Assembly: GCA_026018925.1 (NCBI GenBank)
Contig: JAKSZU010000016.1
Span: forward strand, 76,580,059-76,644,058
Source: Tupaia tana
Lineage: Eukaryota; Chordata; Mammalia; Scandentia; Tupaiidae
Reading direction: 5' to 3'
DNA: 64,000 bases
Shown here: one piece after another, positions 54,337 through 64,000 of the stretch
Numbering within the stretch: the stretch's first letter is position 1
How the letters are laid out: every line of letters starts with the position of its first letter
The notes under the pieces: model-generated
What the model was told of the DNA's origin: nothing
The model's database searches: none
What the model saw: the letters and a program-made list of their open reading frames with translations, nothing else
Position numbers and translations under genes: made by a program

Positions 54337-54845
54337 CAACTTAGAGAATTTTTGAAGTCAGGAAACTAGGTGTACTCTTCTCCAATATGCTGACTGGACG
54401 ACTGAAGCAACCTGAGAAGATTGCTAGAAGGGAACTTTAGCGCTGTCCAGCTTTCTCCCAGGCCAGATATAAGGTCTCAATGAAGAAGGCCTAGATCTGC
54501 TGTACTCAGGTGCAGTTCCTAGGATTCATTTCGACTAAAGGACACTGTACTCTCAGGCACGAATGCAAACAGGTGAATGTGGGCTGCCTCAGCCCGCAAC
54601 CAGGAGACAACTGCGCAAGTTCCTGGGAGCAGCAGGAGTCTATAGAATTTGGATCCCAGCTATGCTGAGGCCAGCCCACTGTATGAGCTACTCAGAGGCC
54701 CAGAAGAAGCTCCTGTCGAATGGGGACTCCTTCAAGAGCAGGCTTTCCAGAATCTCAAGTGAAGTCTTGGAAAAGCCCTGGCTTTGGGGCTCTCAGATGT
54801 TGCCCAAGAATTCAATCTGTTCACATATTTTGCTGTCATGAGCCC
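54337..54845 (+). pseudogene. Provirus pol remnant (reverse transcriptase)
   Basis: QVQFLGFISTKG and RQLRKFLGAAGVYRIWIPA match the connection/thumb part of gammaretroviral reverse transcriptase. The catalytic palm (YVDD-type) segment is not visible, so a large internal deletion has occurred, in addition to stops. Confidence 0.75.
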
Positions 54846-55430
54846 CTTTTTACCAGCCCCCCCAAAAAAGATACATAAAAATAATTTTTTACAACTATGT
54901 TGATGTAAAGGCAAATACAACCTAGGCTGAATTCATTGCTATATACCCAATATTATTGACATGGGTTCATTTATTTTGATTTTAAAATAAAATTAAAACA
55001 TGATATTTAAAGTATCATGGGTTATAGGCACTGCGTCTACTGTCAGGTCCATTAGGACACAATGACTAAATACATATATGCATATTTATACACACAGAAA
55101 ATATCTATACACCTGAAGCTTGGTCTGGTTCTATGAAGGTTTTCTGCTTTTTCATCTCTCTGAACCTTTGCCCCCCTCTGCTTATAACTTCATTTCTTCA
55201 CTTGTCTGCTTCGTTGACTGTGGGAACATGTTTAAGTGAGAGAATCTGAGGTGTGGGGACATGCTCTGAGCAAACACCACCTGCCCTTTTGGGGTTTGGC
55301 AGAACCTTGTAACTTGTCTTTCCCTGACCTTGGCTGCAGACAGAGCAAGGGTAGAAATTACTAGGGGCGTTCCAACAGACACATCTGATGGACTTCAAGA
55401 AACATCTTGACCCCAATTAGTAAAATCCAA
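54846..55430. other. Unassigned non-coding sequence
   Basis: Lies past the provirus break. No gene or repeat recognised. Confidence 0.35.
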
Positions 55431-55870
55431 TCCCTGCTCTGGATCTGAAAGGTTCTTTAGCCTTCTTTGGGTGTGGTGGTGCACATCTTATGGAGAAGTT
55501 CTTTAGCTCCTTCCCGACACCTAACAGCTAGATCTCTGCATTAGAAAAGAAGATGAGATTTTCTCTTGATAGGATTATCACCAAGGGATACACCTGGCCT
55601 GGTGTGACTAAGCCCTCATAGATTTGTTAATTGCTTCCTATTGTCTGTAACCCGGCAACCAATCTATGAAGTATGATGAAACATACATGTGTAATGTCTC
55701 CTTGTACTATAAATAAAGACGTCCAGTTCATCTGGGTGGCACAAGTTGCTTGGGCTACCTAGGCTCAGGCTGCCTGTGTCCATTTCTACTCTATGTCTTT
55801 GTCTCATTCTTCCCAATTCCCCAGTCCTCGTCCTCTTTATCTTCCTCACCAGCAGCCCCCAATCATGATT
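55431..55870 (+). mobile_element. LTR, possibly ERV2-like
   Basis: TGTACTATAAATAAAGACG combines TATA-like and polyadenylation signals. A U5-like CTATGTCTTTGTCTCATTC follows. Ends not defined. Confidence 0.45.
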
Positions 55871-56403
55871 CAGCCAGACCCAAGCCCTGGGGTGGACATC
55901 GACAGTTGACAATATTCAAACATACTTTCTTCAATATATGGAATTTGTTCTTGGACACAAGAATGCTGACAATTGGATCAGCGTTGCATCACCAGGTCCA
56001 CAGAGAGATGGCTTTTTACTCGGATTCATTGACTTTGATCAACTTAATTAGTGGCCTGCTGACCATTTTCTTCACTTCCTCAGCTCCTTTTGGAATTGCT
56101 CTAAGGGTAGCTGTGGCCAGGTCTGGGGCAGAGCCCAACTCACCCAATCTTTCCTCTTCAAAGCTTCAACATTGTACACTGTAACATCTAGCATCTGAAT
56201 TTGGCCATAAAGCAGTCCCCTGTTTGTTTATCTCATGCAAAACACTCTGGTTAATTGCTGAGAGTTGTAAGAGTTCCAGCCTGAAAATAGAACTTAATGA
56301 CCAGAGGAATATCACAGCCGAGTACACAAACCCAGCACACTGGGGCCCTTCCCAGGCTGAGGAAAGCATTGCTCCTCTTGATCCAGTACCCTTTGGAGTC
56401 CTT
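55871..56403. other. Unassigned non-coding sequence
   Basis: No gene or repeat recognised; could be ERV interior. Confidence 0.3.
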
Positions 56404-56476
56404 TTGTTAAAGGATGATTTATTTAATTTTATTTATTGTTATTATTATTTTAAAATTGGCTACAGGGCACATGTGC

Positions 56477-56513
<37 letters not shown>

Positions 56514-57011
56514 GGAGAGAAAGCAAGCTGCCAGGTTCAGGACTCGAACTGCAGTAAGCCTGTAATAGCTTGGATAGGCTTGTAGAAAAATGCATATGTG
56601 AAGCTAAGATGCTCCCCTCAGGCCTTGCCCAGCCCCCAGAATGAAGTAGAAAAACAAGGATGTGGTTACAACTCACAAAAAAGAAACTCCATTCTGCTTC
56701 TGTAAACTTCTTGCATAACAAACCTGCTGGTAAGACAGTGTAACAACCCTGGCAGCTCTTCCTGTGCGACACCCCTCACCCCAACCCTTGCAAAAATAAC
56801 GAATCTTTGTGGTTTTTATGCTTAAATACTCTTCAAAACTGCCACTGGGGCTGTCATCCTGAATATTACCTGAGTGTAATGTAAGGGTGGCAGTCCCTGG
56901 CCAGGAATAAAGGCTCCTAAAACTTTCAATTCTTTAATAGTCTCATTCTCTGTAGTATCTTGCACCCAACAGGCCCAGTGGGAGTCCAGTGCCCCAACTA
57001 TCACGCCACCT
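56404..57011 (-). mobile_element. Short tRNA-derived SINE split by an LTR
   Basis: The 3-prime and B-box part is at 56404-56560 (GGACTCGAACTGCAGTAAGCC), the head at 56972-57011 (GTGGGAGTCCAGTGCCCCAA). They join cleanly across an LTR. Confidence 0.88.
56561..56971 (+). mobile_element. Solo LTR inside a SINE
   Basis: 411 bp, TGTAATAG...CCCAACA, flanked by AGCC and GGCC. TATA-like TGCTTAAATACTC near 56819 and AATAAA near 56907, so transcription would run plus. Four-base flanks suit a class I ERV. Confidence 0.82.
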
Positions 57012-57074
57012 GAGAGAGCTGCAGGAAGCACCAAAGGAGGCAAATCCACAGTCTATAAGGGCTCAGATCACTGA

Positions 57075-57160
57075 TCAGCTTCTTATTTGCTTGGTGAGTA
57101 TTTACAGAGCAACCACTGTATTGCAGACACTGAGCTAGGGGCAGAAATAATGGTCAGCCC
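57075..57160 (+). mobile_element. Old L2-like relic
   Basis: GAGTATTTACAGAGCAACCA, CAGACACTGAGCTAGGGGC resemble the L2-type motif. Confidence 0.4.
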
Positions 57161-57264
57161 TAGAGGTAGCCTCTCTTGGTGGCTCTCTTCCTTCCTCAGA
57201 AGTTAGCACCTAAGGAACGTTTTCACAGCATCCTCTTACGCTGTGCATTCTGCTCTAGCACTGT

Positions 57265-57278
57265 CTGTTTAGGTTTTC
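57265..57278. repeat. L1 target-site duplication, left copy
   Basis: CTGTTTAGGTTTTC, repeated exactly at 63172-63185. Confidence 0.95.
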
Positions 57279-57892
57279 TTTTTTTTTAATTCTTTTTTTT
57301 AAATTTATTTTTTATTATCATCATAATCTTCTTTATATTACATTGGATTACATATAACTTTACAGTGTATTACATTGCTTTTTCAAAAGGGAATGCCATG
57401 CATGTCAGTCAGTACAGAGACATTAATCTCCCCGCTTCAACATTCCATACCTTTTCTATGTTTTTCCCAATCATTATTATTATTATTGTTCGAATTATTT
57501 TTTAAAACAATCAATCGCTATTTCTCATTTTGCTTGTAAAAATACTTTGCCCATCATGAAATATTTCTCAGACCAATCCAGTTGAGAATACTATACATGT
57601 CAACATCAACAGTTAATAAGCATATCTGTTTCTCACTAACGTCCTGCCTCTCTATTGTTCACTTGCTATCTTTCTCTACCCTCTTCACTTCCCCCATTCC
57701 ACACTGTTCTATTCTCATTAAGTACCTTCACTGCTTTTATGTCCTCCAATTTTTTGCTCTCTATCATAGAGTGCGGATAGTCGGTATATATTGAGTGGAT
57801 ACATACAATATCTTTCTTTCATAGCCTGGCTTACCTCACTCAGCAATAGATCCTCCATATCTGACTACTTTCTATCAAATTCCAGGGTCTTG

Positions 57893-60800
57893 TTATTTTT
57901 TTATGGCTGAGCAGTATTCCATAGAGTGTATATACCACACTTTTCCAATCCATTCATCAGTTTGTGGACATTTAGGTTGGTTCCATGTCTTGGCAATTGT
58001 GAATAATGCTGCAATAAACATTGATGTGCAAGCACTTTTCTGACTGAGCGTTCTCCTGTCCTTTGGGTAGATACCCAGAAGTGGGATTGCTGGATCAAAT
58101 GGTAGTTCTATTTGCAGATCTTTGAGGAACCTCCATACTGTTCTCCACAGTGGTTGAACTAGTTTACATTCCCACCAACAGTGTAGGAGGGTTCCCTTTT
58201 CACCACATCCCCGCCAACACTTATCACTTTTTATATTCTTCATCTTTGCCATTCTGACAGGGGTTAGGTGGTATCTCATTGTGGTTTTTATTTGCATCTC
58301 CCTTATGATGAGGGATGTTGAGCATTTCCTCATATGCTTTTTGACTGCTCGTATGTCTTCCTTAGAGGGACTTTTGTTCAGCTCATTTTCCCATCTTTTA
58401 ATTGGGTTAATCATTTTTATTCACATAAGGCACTTGAGTTTCCTATGTATTCTGGTTATCAGTCCCTTGTCTGAGGCATATTTAACAAAAATATTTTCCC
58501 ATTCTGAGGGTTGTCGGTTCACACTTGTTACTGTGTCCTTTGCTGTGCAGAAACTTCTTAGTCTAATATAGTCCCACTTGTCTATTTTAGGGATTATTGC
58601 CTGTGCTTTGGGCGTCTTATTTAAGAAGTCTTTGCCTACTCCAATGTCCCCCAGAGTTTCCCCAGCATTTTCCACAAGTAGTCTTATTGTTTGAGGTCTT
58701 AGGTTCAGATCTTTGATCCATTTTGAGTTAACTGTTGTTAATGGTGAAAGATGGGGGTTCAGTTTCATCTTTCTGCAGGTGGATACCCAGTTTTTCCAGC
58801 ACCATTTACTAAAGAGGTTTTTCTTTTCCCAATGGATTGACTGATATCCTTTGTCAAAGATCAGTTGGCTGTAAGCTTTGGGGGTTATTTCTGGGGTCTC
58901 TATTCTCTTCCATTGGTCCACATGTCTGTTTTTATGCCAATACCATGCTGTTTTGATGACCACAGCTCTATAGTATATCTTGGGATCAGGGAGTGATATG
59001 CCTCCTACTCCATTCTTCTTGCGCAGAATTGCTTTTGCAATACGAGGTCTTTTATGGGTCCAGACAAATTCTATGATTGTCTTTTCTAGATCTCTGAAGA
59101 ATATCTCTGGTATTTTGATTGGAATTGCATTAAACATGTAGATTAATTTGGGTAGAATTGCCATTTTGATTATGTTAATTCTTCCAATCCTGGAGCATGG
59201 GATGTCCTTCCACTTTTTTATGTCACTTTCAATGTCTTTTTTAAGATTTTCGTAGTTTTCTTTATAAAGGTCTTTGACTTTCTTAGTTAGGTTTATCCCT
59301 AGGTATCTTATACACCTTGTGGCTACGGTGAAAGGGATTCCTTTCTTCAGCTCTGCTTCGTTCAACTTGTTGTTCATAAATAGAAATGCTATAGATTTTT
59401 GGATATTGATTTTGTATCCTGCCACCTTACTGTATTCACTTATTACTTCAAGCAGTTTTTTCATAGATACCTTTGGGTCTTCTAAGTATACCATCATGTC
59501 ATCTGCAAATAGAGATATTTTCAACTCTTCTTTGCCTATTCGAATGCCTTTAATATTGTTCTCTTCTCTGATTGCAATAGCTAAGACTTCCAGTACTATA
59601 TTAAAGAGCAGAGGAGAAAGTGGGCAGCCTTACCTAGTACCTGTTTTCAGAGGAAAAGCTTTCAGCTTTTCCCCATTCAGTATAATGTTAGCTGTAGGTT
59701 TTTCATAGATTGCTATTATTGTGTTCAGAAATGACCCTTCTATACCAATCTTACTGAGAGTCTTAATCATAAAAGGATGTTGTATTTTATCAAATGCTTT
59801 CTCCGCATCAATTGAGATGATCATATGGTTTTTATCTTTCTTTCTGTTAATGTGGTGTATTACATTTATGGTCTTGCGTATATTGAACCACCCTTGCATC
59901 CCTGGTATAAAGCCTACCTGGTCGTGATGAATAATCTTTGTTATATGTTGTTGGATATGATTTGCGAGTATTTTGTTAAGAATTTTTGCGTCTATATTCA
60001 TCAATGATATTGGTCTGTAGTTTTCCTTTTTTGTCATATCCTTATCTGTTTTGGGGATGAGGATGATGGAGGCTTCATAAAATGAATTTGGAAGGTTTCC
60101 TTCCTTTTGAATCTTTAGAAATAATTTTAGTAGGATAGGGGGTTAACTCTTCCTTAAAAGTTTTGTAGAATTCACAAGTGAAGCCTTCTGGGCCTGGGCT
60201 TTTCTTTGTTGGGAGGTTATTTATTACTGATTCAATCTCCTGGCTTGCTATGGGTCTATTCAGGTTCTCTATGTCTTCCTGATCCAATCTTGGTAGATTA
60301 TATGCATCCAGGAATTTGTCCATCTCCTCCAGGTTATCTTGTTTGTTGGCGTAAAGTCGCTCATAGTACCCTCTAATGATATTTTGTATTTTTGCTATGT
60401 CTGTGGTAATATTGCCTGTTTCATCACATATTTGATTAATCTGGTTTCTTTCTTTCTTCTTCTTGATCAGTCTAGCCAATGGTGTGTCGATCTTGTTAAT
60501 CTTTTCAAAGAACCAGCTTTTGCTTTCATTTATTTTCTGTATGGTTCATTTAGTTTCTATTTCATTTATTTCTGCTCGAACCCTTATTATTTCTTTTCAC
60601 CTGGCATTTTTGGGGTTTGCTTGTTGTTGTTTTTCCAATTCTCTGAGGCATGATGATAAGTTATCTACTTGCCATCTTTCCATCCTTTTTTTATGCGCAC
60701 TAATTGCTATGAATTTCCCTCTTATGACTGCTTTTGCTGTGTCCCATAAATTCTGGACACTTGTGTACTCATTATCATTAGTTTCCATAAATTTTTTTAT

Positions 60801-61619
60801 TTCAGCCTTAATTTCTTCAGCAGTGAAGAAGTCATTCAGAAGTAGGTTGTTCAGTTTCCATGTGTTCGTGTATTTTTGGGGTTGTGTCTTGAAATTAATC
60901 TTGAGTTTAATTCTATCATGGTCAGAGAAGATGCTGGGTACAGTTTCTATGCCTTTGAATCTATAAAGGCTTGATTTGTGTCCTAATATATGATCTATCT
61001 TTGAAAAGATTCCATGTCGGGGCGAGAAAAATGTATATGTTGTGGATGTAGGGTGGAAAGTTCTATAGATATCTGTCAAGCCCATTCCATTTATAGTATT
61101 ATTTAAGTCCTGTATCTCTCTAGTTATTTTCTGTCTAGAAGATCTGTCTATAGGAGATAATGGGGTGTTGAGATCTCCAACAATTATAGTATTTCTCCCT
61201 ATCTCTCCTTTTAGCTCCAGCAGTCTTTCCTTCACATATTTAGGCGCACCTGAGTTGGGTGCGTAGATATTTATAAGGGTTATGTCTTCTTGCTGGATTA
61301 CCCCATTTACTATTATATAATGCCCTTCTTTGTCTCTTCTTACAGACTTTGTCTTGAAATCTATTTTGTCTGAGATCAATATCGCTACTCCAGCTTTTTT
61401 TTGATTTCCATTTGCATGGAATATCTTTTTCCAGCCCTTGACTTTTAGTCTATGTATGTCTTTATCCATAAGGTGAGTTTCTTGTAGGCAACAGATAGAG
61501 GGTTTCTGTTTTCTTATCCATTCAGCCAGCCTATGTCTCTTAACTGGAGAATTTAATCCATTGACATTCAATGTGATTATCGATATTTCCGTACCTGATC
61601 CTATCATTAAGTGAGCCAT
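57893..61619 (-). pseudogene. L1 ORF2 (endonuclease, reverse transcriptase), six lesions
   Basis: Reads minus from ATG 61619. The endonuclease keeps [24 protein letters not shown] and the SDH motif. Reverse transcriptase has [10 protein letters not shown] and FADD (about 59498-59509). The C-terminal Cys/His region has [18 protein letters not shown]. Lesions: TGA at 60597-60599, TGA at 60546-60548, one frameshift near 60140 at a G-run, TAA at 59630-59632, TGA at 58421-58423, and a frameshift in an A-run near 57895, about 24 codons before the expected end. The truncated first part still encodes a complete-looking endonuclease domain. Confidence 0.95.
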
Positions 61620-61662
61620 TTTCTTGGTTGCTTTTTGTTCTCGTATAACTGTCTCTGATTTT

Positions 61663-62631
61663 TTAGTTTTCCTGGTATAGTACTCCCTTCAGAACCTCTT
61701 GAAGAGCTGGTCTGGAGTTGGTAAAGTCCTTCAAATTTTGTTTATTCGAGAATGTTTTTATCTTTTTTTCCCATATGAAAGATAGTTTTGCCGGGTATAG
61801 TATTCTTGGTTGAAACTGTTTTTCACTCAACACTTTGACTATGCTTCCCCATTCTTTCCTTGCCTGCATTGTTTCCACCGAGAGATCCGATGTTAGCCTG
61901 ATGGGGTGACCTTTGTAAGTAACCTGGTGTTTCCCTCTTGCCAACTTTAGTATCTTGTCTTTGTTTGTTGTTTTTGCCAGTCTGGCTATGATGTGCCTTG
62001 GAGAGGATCTTCTTGGGTTGATTCTACCTGGGGTCCTATGTATTTCCTGGGTCTGGATATTTGAATGCCTTTCTAGATTTGGAAAGTTTTCTTCCAGGAT
62101 ATCATGGAATAAATTATCTAGGCCCTTATTATTTTCTTCCTCTTCTGGAATACCAATTATCCGGATGTTGGGGCGCTTGATGGTATCCAGTATTCCTCGT
62201 ATATTATCCTCATTTTTCATGGTTGTTTTCTCAATCTTCTTGATACTTTTTTCTAGGTCAGATGTTTTGTCTTCTACGTTAGAGATTCGATCTTCTGCCT
62301 GGTCTAACCTACTTTTAATACTTTCAAGGGAGGTTTTGATTTCCTGTATCACATTCTTCAATCCTAAATGTTCCATCTGGTTCTTGTTTAAGGTATCCAT
62401 TTCTTCTTTCAAGTCATTGAAGGACTTCCTCATCTCTTGGAGCTCCTTGTCTCTTTTCTCTTCCATCTCAGTTAGTTTGGTCACTACAAATATTCTGAAT
62501 TCCTTATCAGACATGTCCACGATGTCCATTGTATTGACTGTGGGTGATGTAGGCTTGATGATTTCCCTTGAGGGAGAGGCCTTTTGTTGGTTGCTCATAT
62601 TTCTTGAGCCTCTGCAATTGTTCCTAGTCAT
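61663..62631 (-). CDS. L1 ORF1 protein (ORF1p), intact
   Basis: 322 aa, open throughout. ORF1p is an RNA-binding chaperone that trimerises on L1 RNA and coats it in cytoplasmic particles. Residues about 45-140 form a coiled coil rich in E/K/L heptads. Residues about 150-245 look like the RRM ([12 protein letters not shown]) and about 250-322 the C-terminal domain, ending [10 protein letters not shown] second Met at residue 12 (MSNQQK) is an alternative start. The length is close to that of other mammalian ORF1p. The homologue at 34039-35311 is broken. Confidence 0.95.
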   Translation of the reverse strand: MTRNNCRGSRNMSNQQKASPSREIIKPTSPTVNTMDIVDMSDKEFRIFVVTKLTEMEEKRDKELQEMRKSFNDLKEEMDTLNKNQMEHLGLKNVIQEIKTSLESIKSRLDQAEDRISNVEDKTSDLEKSIKKIEKTTMKNEDNIRGILDTIKRPNIRIIGIPEEEENNKGLDNLFHDILEENFPNLERHSNIQTQEIHRTPGRINPRRSSPRHIIARLAKTTNKDKILKLARGKHQVTYKGHPIRLTSDLSVETMQARKEWGSIVKVLSEKQFQPRILYPAKLSFIWEKKIKTFSNKQNLKDFTNSRPALQEVLKGVLYQEN

Positions 62632-63171
62632 CAGGTAATCTGTATGTTTCTTCCTAACTTATTTAAGGTATCTCTGATTGTCAAAAGTTGTACAGGCTTA
62701 GAAAATTGATGATTTCCCTTATGGTTGGCCTACCTGTTGCTCACAATTACCATTAACTGTTGCCACTATGCAGGATGGCCCAAAGTCCTCACTGTCTCTA
62801 AGGAGAGGTGAGCCTTCAATTGACCTAATAAGCAACACCCCAAGAGCAAAGAACAACAAAATGATAAAAGGAAAGCGCGTGGCGCGTGTTTCAAATCACC
62901 AAAATTCAAAGAGTCCAAAGGCTAGTGGGAAAGGGTCAGAAGATGAGTGACAGGACCAGGTTGGTCAGGCCTGCAGCCTGAGTCTGCCTGGTGCCTGGAA
63001 CTGCTGGCCGGCTCAATCCGGATTGCGGGTGGGATGGGGTGGGAGTTCGCCTTAAAGTCCCAGACAACCAACCTGGGGTCCAGGAGGAGGAACGGTCAAG
63101 ATGCGTGGAGATTCGGAAGGGTCGGGCCTGCAGCCTCAGTCCGCCTGGTGCCCAGAACTGCTGGCCGGCTC
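62632..63171 (-). promoter_or_regulatory. L1 5-prime UTR / internal promoter with duplicated unit
   Basis: 540 bp. GGCCTGCAGCC...CTGCTGGCCGGCTC occurs at 62968-63013 and again at 63125-63171, an offset of 157 bp, so the outer part is a near-tandem repeat. Element transcription begins at 63171 with GGAGCCGGCCAGCAG. The repeat suggests a monomer-type promoter. Confidence 0.8.
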
Positions 63172-63185
63172 CTGTTTAGGTTTTC
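63172..63185. repeat. L1 target-site duplication, right copy
   Basis: CTGTTTAGGTTTTC, identical to 57265-57278. Confidence 0.95.
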
Positions 63186-63221
63186 ATTTCCCAAAGTTAT
63201 CTGCAAATTTTTGGAGGAAAG

Positions 63222-63300
63222 ACAACACCTGAATACTCTTGTATCATAGCACCTTGCCTGGCACATGGTAGATGTTCAGGAAATCTTTTATTAGATGATT
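63222..63300 (+). mobile_element. MIR 3-prime fragment
   Basis: ATAGCACCTTGCCTGGCACA followed by TGGTAGATGTTCAGGAAATC matches the MIR 3-prime part. Confidence 0.55.
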
Positions 63301-63509
63301 GTCTGGATTCTAACAAGATTAACTCATTCTTGACTGAGCATTGCTTTCTTTCAAGGGGCTTCTTAAAAGGCAAGTCACCCAGTAACAGAAATACTTCTAC
63401 GGTCTATGTCCTTAGATATTTAAATGTACTATTTTTAAATAAATAGGTGCTGTTAATGGATTTAGATAACTCAATATCCTGATAATAAAGGAGCTTAAAA
63501 ATAGAGAAT

Positions 63510-63700
63510 GGGGCCAGCTCTGTGGCCTGTGGTTAAAGCAGCCAGATCCCACATGGCTGGCTCTGTTGTTTGAGCCTTGACCTGGCAGCTTAAGAAACAT
63601 GCTAGCTCTTGTGCATGCATGTCCAAAGTTCTGAAAGGAGGGACAGATGGAGACAGGATTATAGTGTGACCATTCCCCATTGTTGGGGTGAAGTAGAAAT
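63510..63700 (+). mobile_element. tRNA-derived SINE, truncated at its 3-prime end
   Basis: GGGGCCAGCTCTGTGGCC head, TTTGAGCCTTGACC, and a long-form body. It stops near the hairpin. Confidence 0.8.
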
Positions 63701-63737
63701 AAAGTAGAAACCCATTCTAAGGGCTGTTGATTCACAC

Positions 63738-64000
63738 TAATATACTCTATGGAATAATACTCAGCTATAAAAAACAAGACCCTGGCTTTTGACAGAAAGT
63801 ATGTGAATATGGAAGGTTTACTGCTGAGTGAAGCAAGCCAGGCTATGAAAGAGAGACATTGCATGTCTCCACTTAATAGATACCGAGTGTCCGCACTCTA
63901 TGACTGAAACTGAATGGCTGAAGGATATAGAAACATAGTAAATGGTTGTGAATACCAGATACAGTGTGTGAAGAGAGTGGGTGAAGGAATAGAGTATGAG
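63738..64000 (+). mobile_element. L1 3-prime end, runs off the window
   Basis: Encodes the ORF2 C-terminus (homologous to 49330-49505; GGTTTACTGCTGAGTGAAGC), then 3-prime UTR. Frameshifted. The end lies beyond 64000. Confidence 0.88.

Larger units (their letters stand above)
51209..54845 (+). pseudogene. Degenerate gammaretrovirus-like provirus interior (gag-pro-pol)
   Basis: Order leader, gag, protease, pol as in class I ERVs. The reading frames are broken by many stops and shifts. A SINE interrupts early pol (54060-54336). The match stops near 54845 in the reverse-transcriptase thumb region. RNase H, integrase, env and a 3-prime LTR are not found, so the element is truncated and cannot make virus. 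Identity rests on the three parts listed separately. Confidence 0.85.
57279..63171 (-). mobile_element. Full-length LINE-1
   Basis: 5,893 bp in reverse with a perfect 14-bp duplication. It holds a CpG-bearing 5-prime UTR (62632-63171), ORF1, a 43-bp spacer, ORF2, a 3-prime UTR and a T-rich (poly-A complement) end at 57279. The few lesions and the exact duplication point to a fairly recent insertion. It cannot now move by itself because ORF2 is broken. Confidence 0.97.

Noticed and set aside
59274-60966. Several hydrophobic plus-strand ORFs
   Set aside because: Antisense to L1 ORF2; apparent membrane segments come from complementing A-rich coding sequence.
61955-62638. 227-aa plus-strand ORF
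   Set aside because: Antisense shadow of intact L1 ORF1.

Overview
The window is nuclear DNA from a placental mammal and reads as gene-poor intergenic sequence built almost entirely from transposable elements. The dominant repeat is a tRNA-derived SINE with a recognisable A-box and B-box. It occurs as a long form (about 250 bp), a short form (about 150 bp) and a second, more divergent tRNA-like family. Two minus-strand elements fuse a tRNA-like head to an Alu/7SL-like body. 7SL-derived SINEs are known from primates, rodents and tree shrews, so I infer a member of Euarchonta. A colugo (CYN-type tRNA SINE) is my best guess and a tree shrew the main alternative; I cannot prove either without a library search. 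I found no intact host gene, CRISPR array, rRNA gene or functional tRNA gene.

Layout. 1-5100: SINE clusters and one mariner-type MITE. 5130-8290: a processed retrocopy of the germline RNA helicase DDX4 (VASA), broken by stops, frameshifts and a SINE. 8300-18660: SINEs, ERV LTRs, simple repeats, MIR and L2-like relics. 18945-19375: a 430-bp polypyrimidine microsatellite. 19680-27240: LTR fragments, a LINE 3-prime tail, a second mariner MITE and a MaLR-like LTR split by later insertions. 27460-33365: dense SINEs, including one tRNA/7SL chimera. 32652-36898: an ancient Tigger-like MITE split by SINEs, another DNA-transposon relic, an ORF1-only (half-L1-like) LINE carrying two SINEs, and a solo LTR. 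37156-49012: further SINEs, a second tRNA/7SL chimera and LTR pieces. 49239-49780: a 5-prime truncated L1. 50446-54845: LTRs and a degenerate gammaretrovirus-like provirus with gag, protease and pol remnants. 57279-63171: a full-length minus-strand L1 with a 14-bp target-site duplication, intact ORF1, six lesions in ORF2 and a duplicated 157-bp unit in its 5-prime UTR. 63738-64000: another L1 3-prime end running off the window.

How the parts relate. The LINE-1 machinery explains most of what is here: L1, the ORF1-only element, the SINEs and the DDX4 retrocopy. The nesting gives relative ages: the Tigger-like MITE and MIR/L2 relics are oldest, then MaLR and other LTRs, then the second SINE family, then ERV1-like LTRs inserted into SINEs, then the long SINE and the full-length L1. 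The recurrent theme is serial SINE insertion at one target, where three or more copies of the same duplication flank two or more SINEs.
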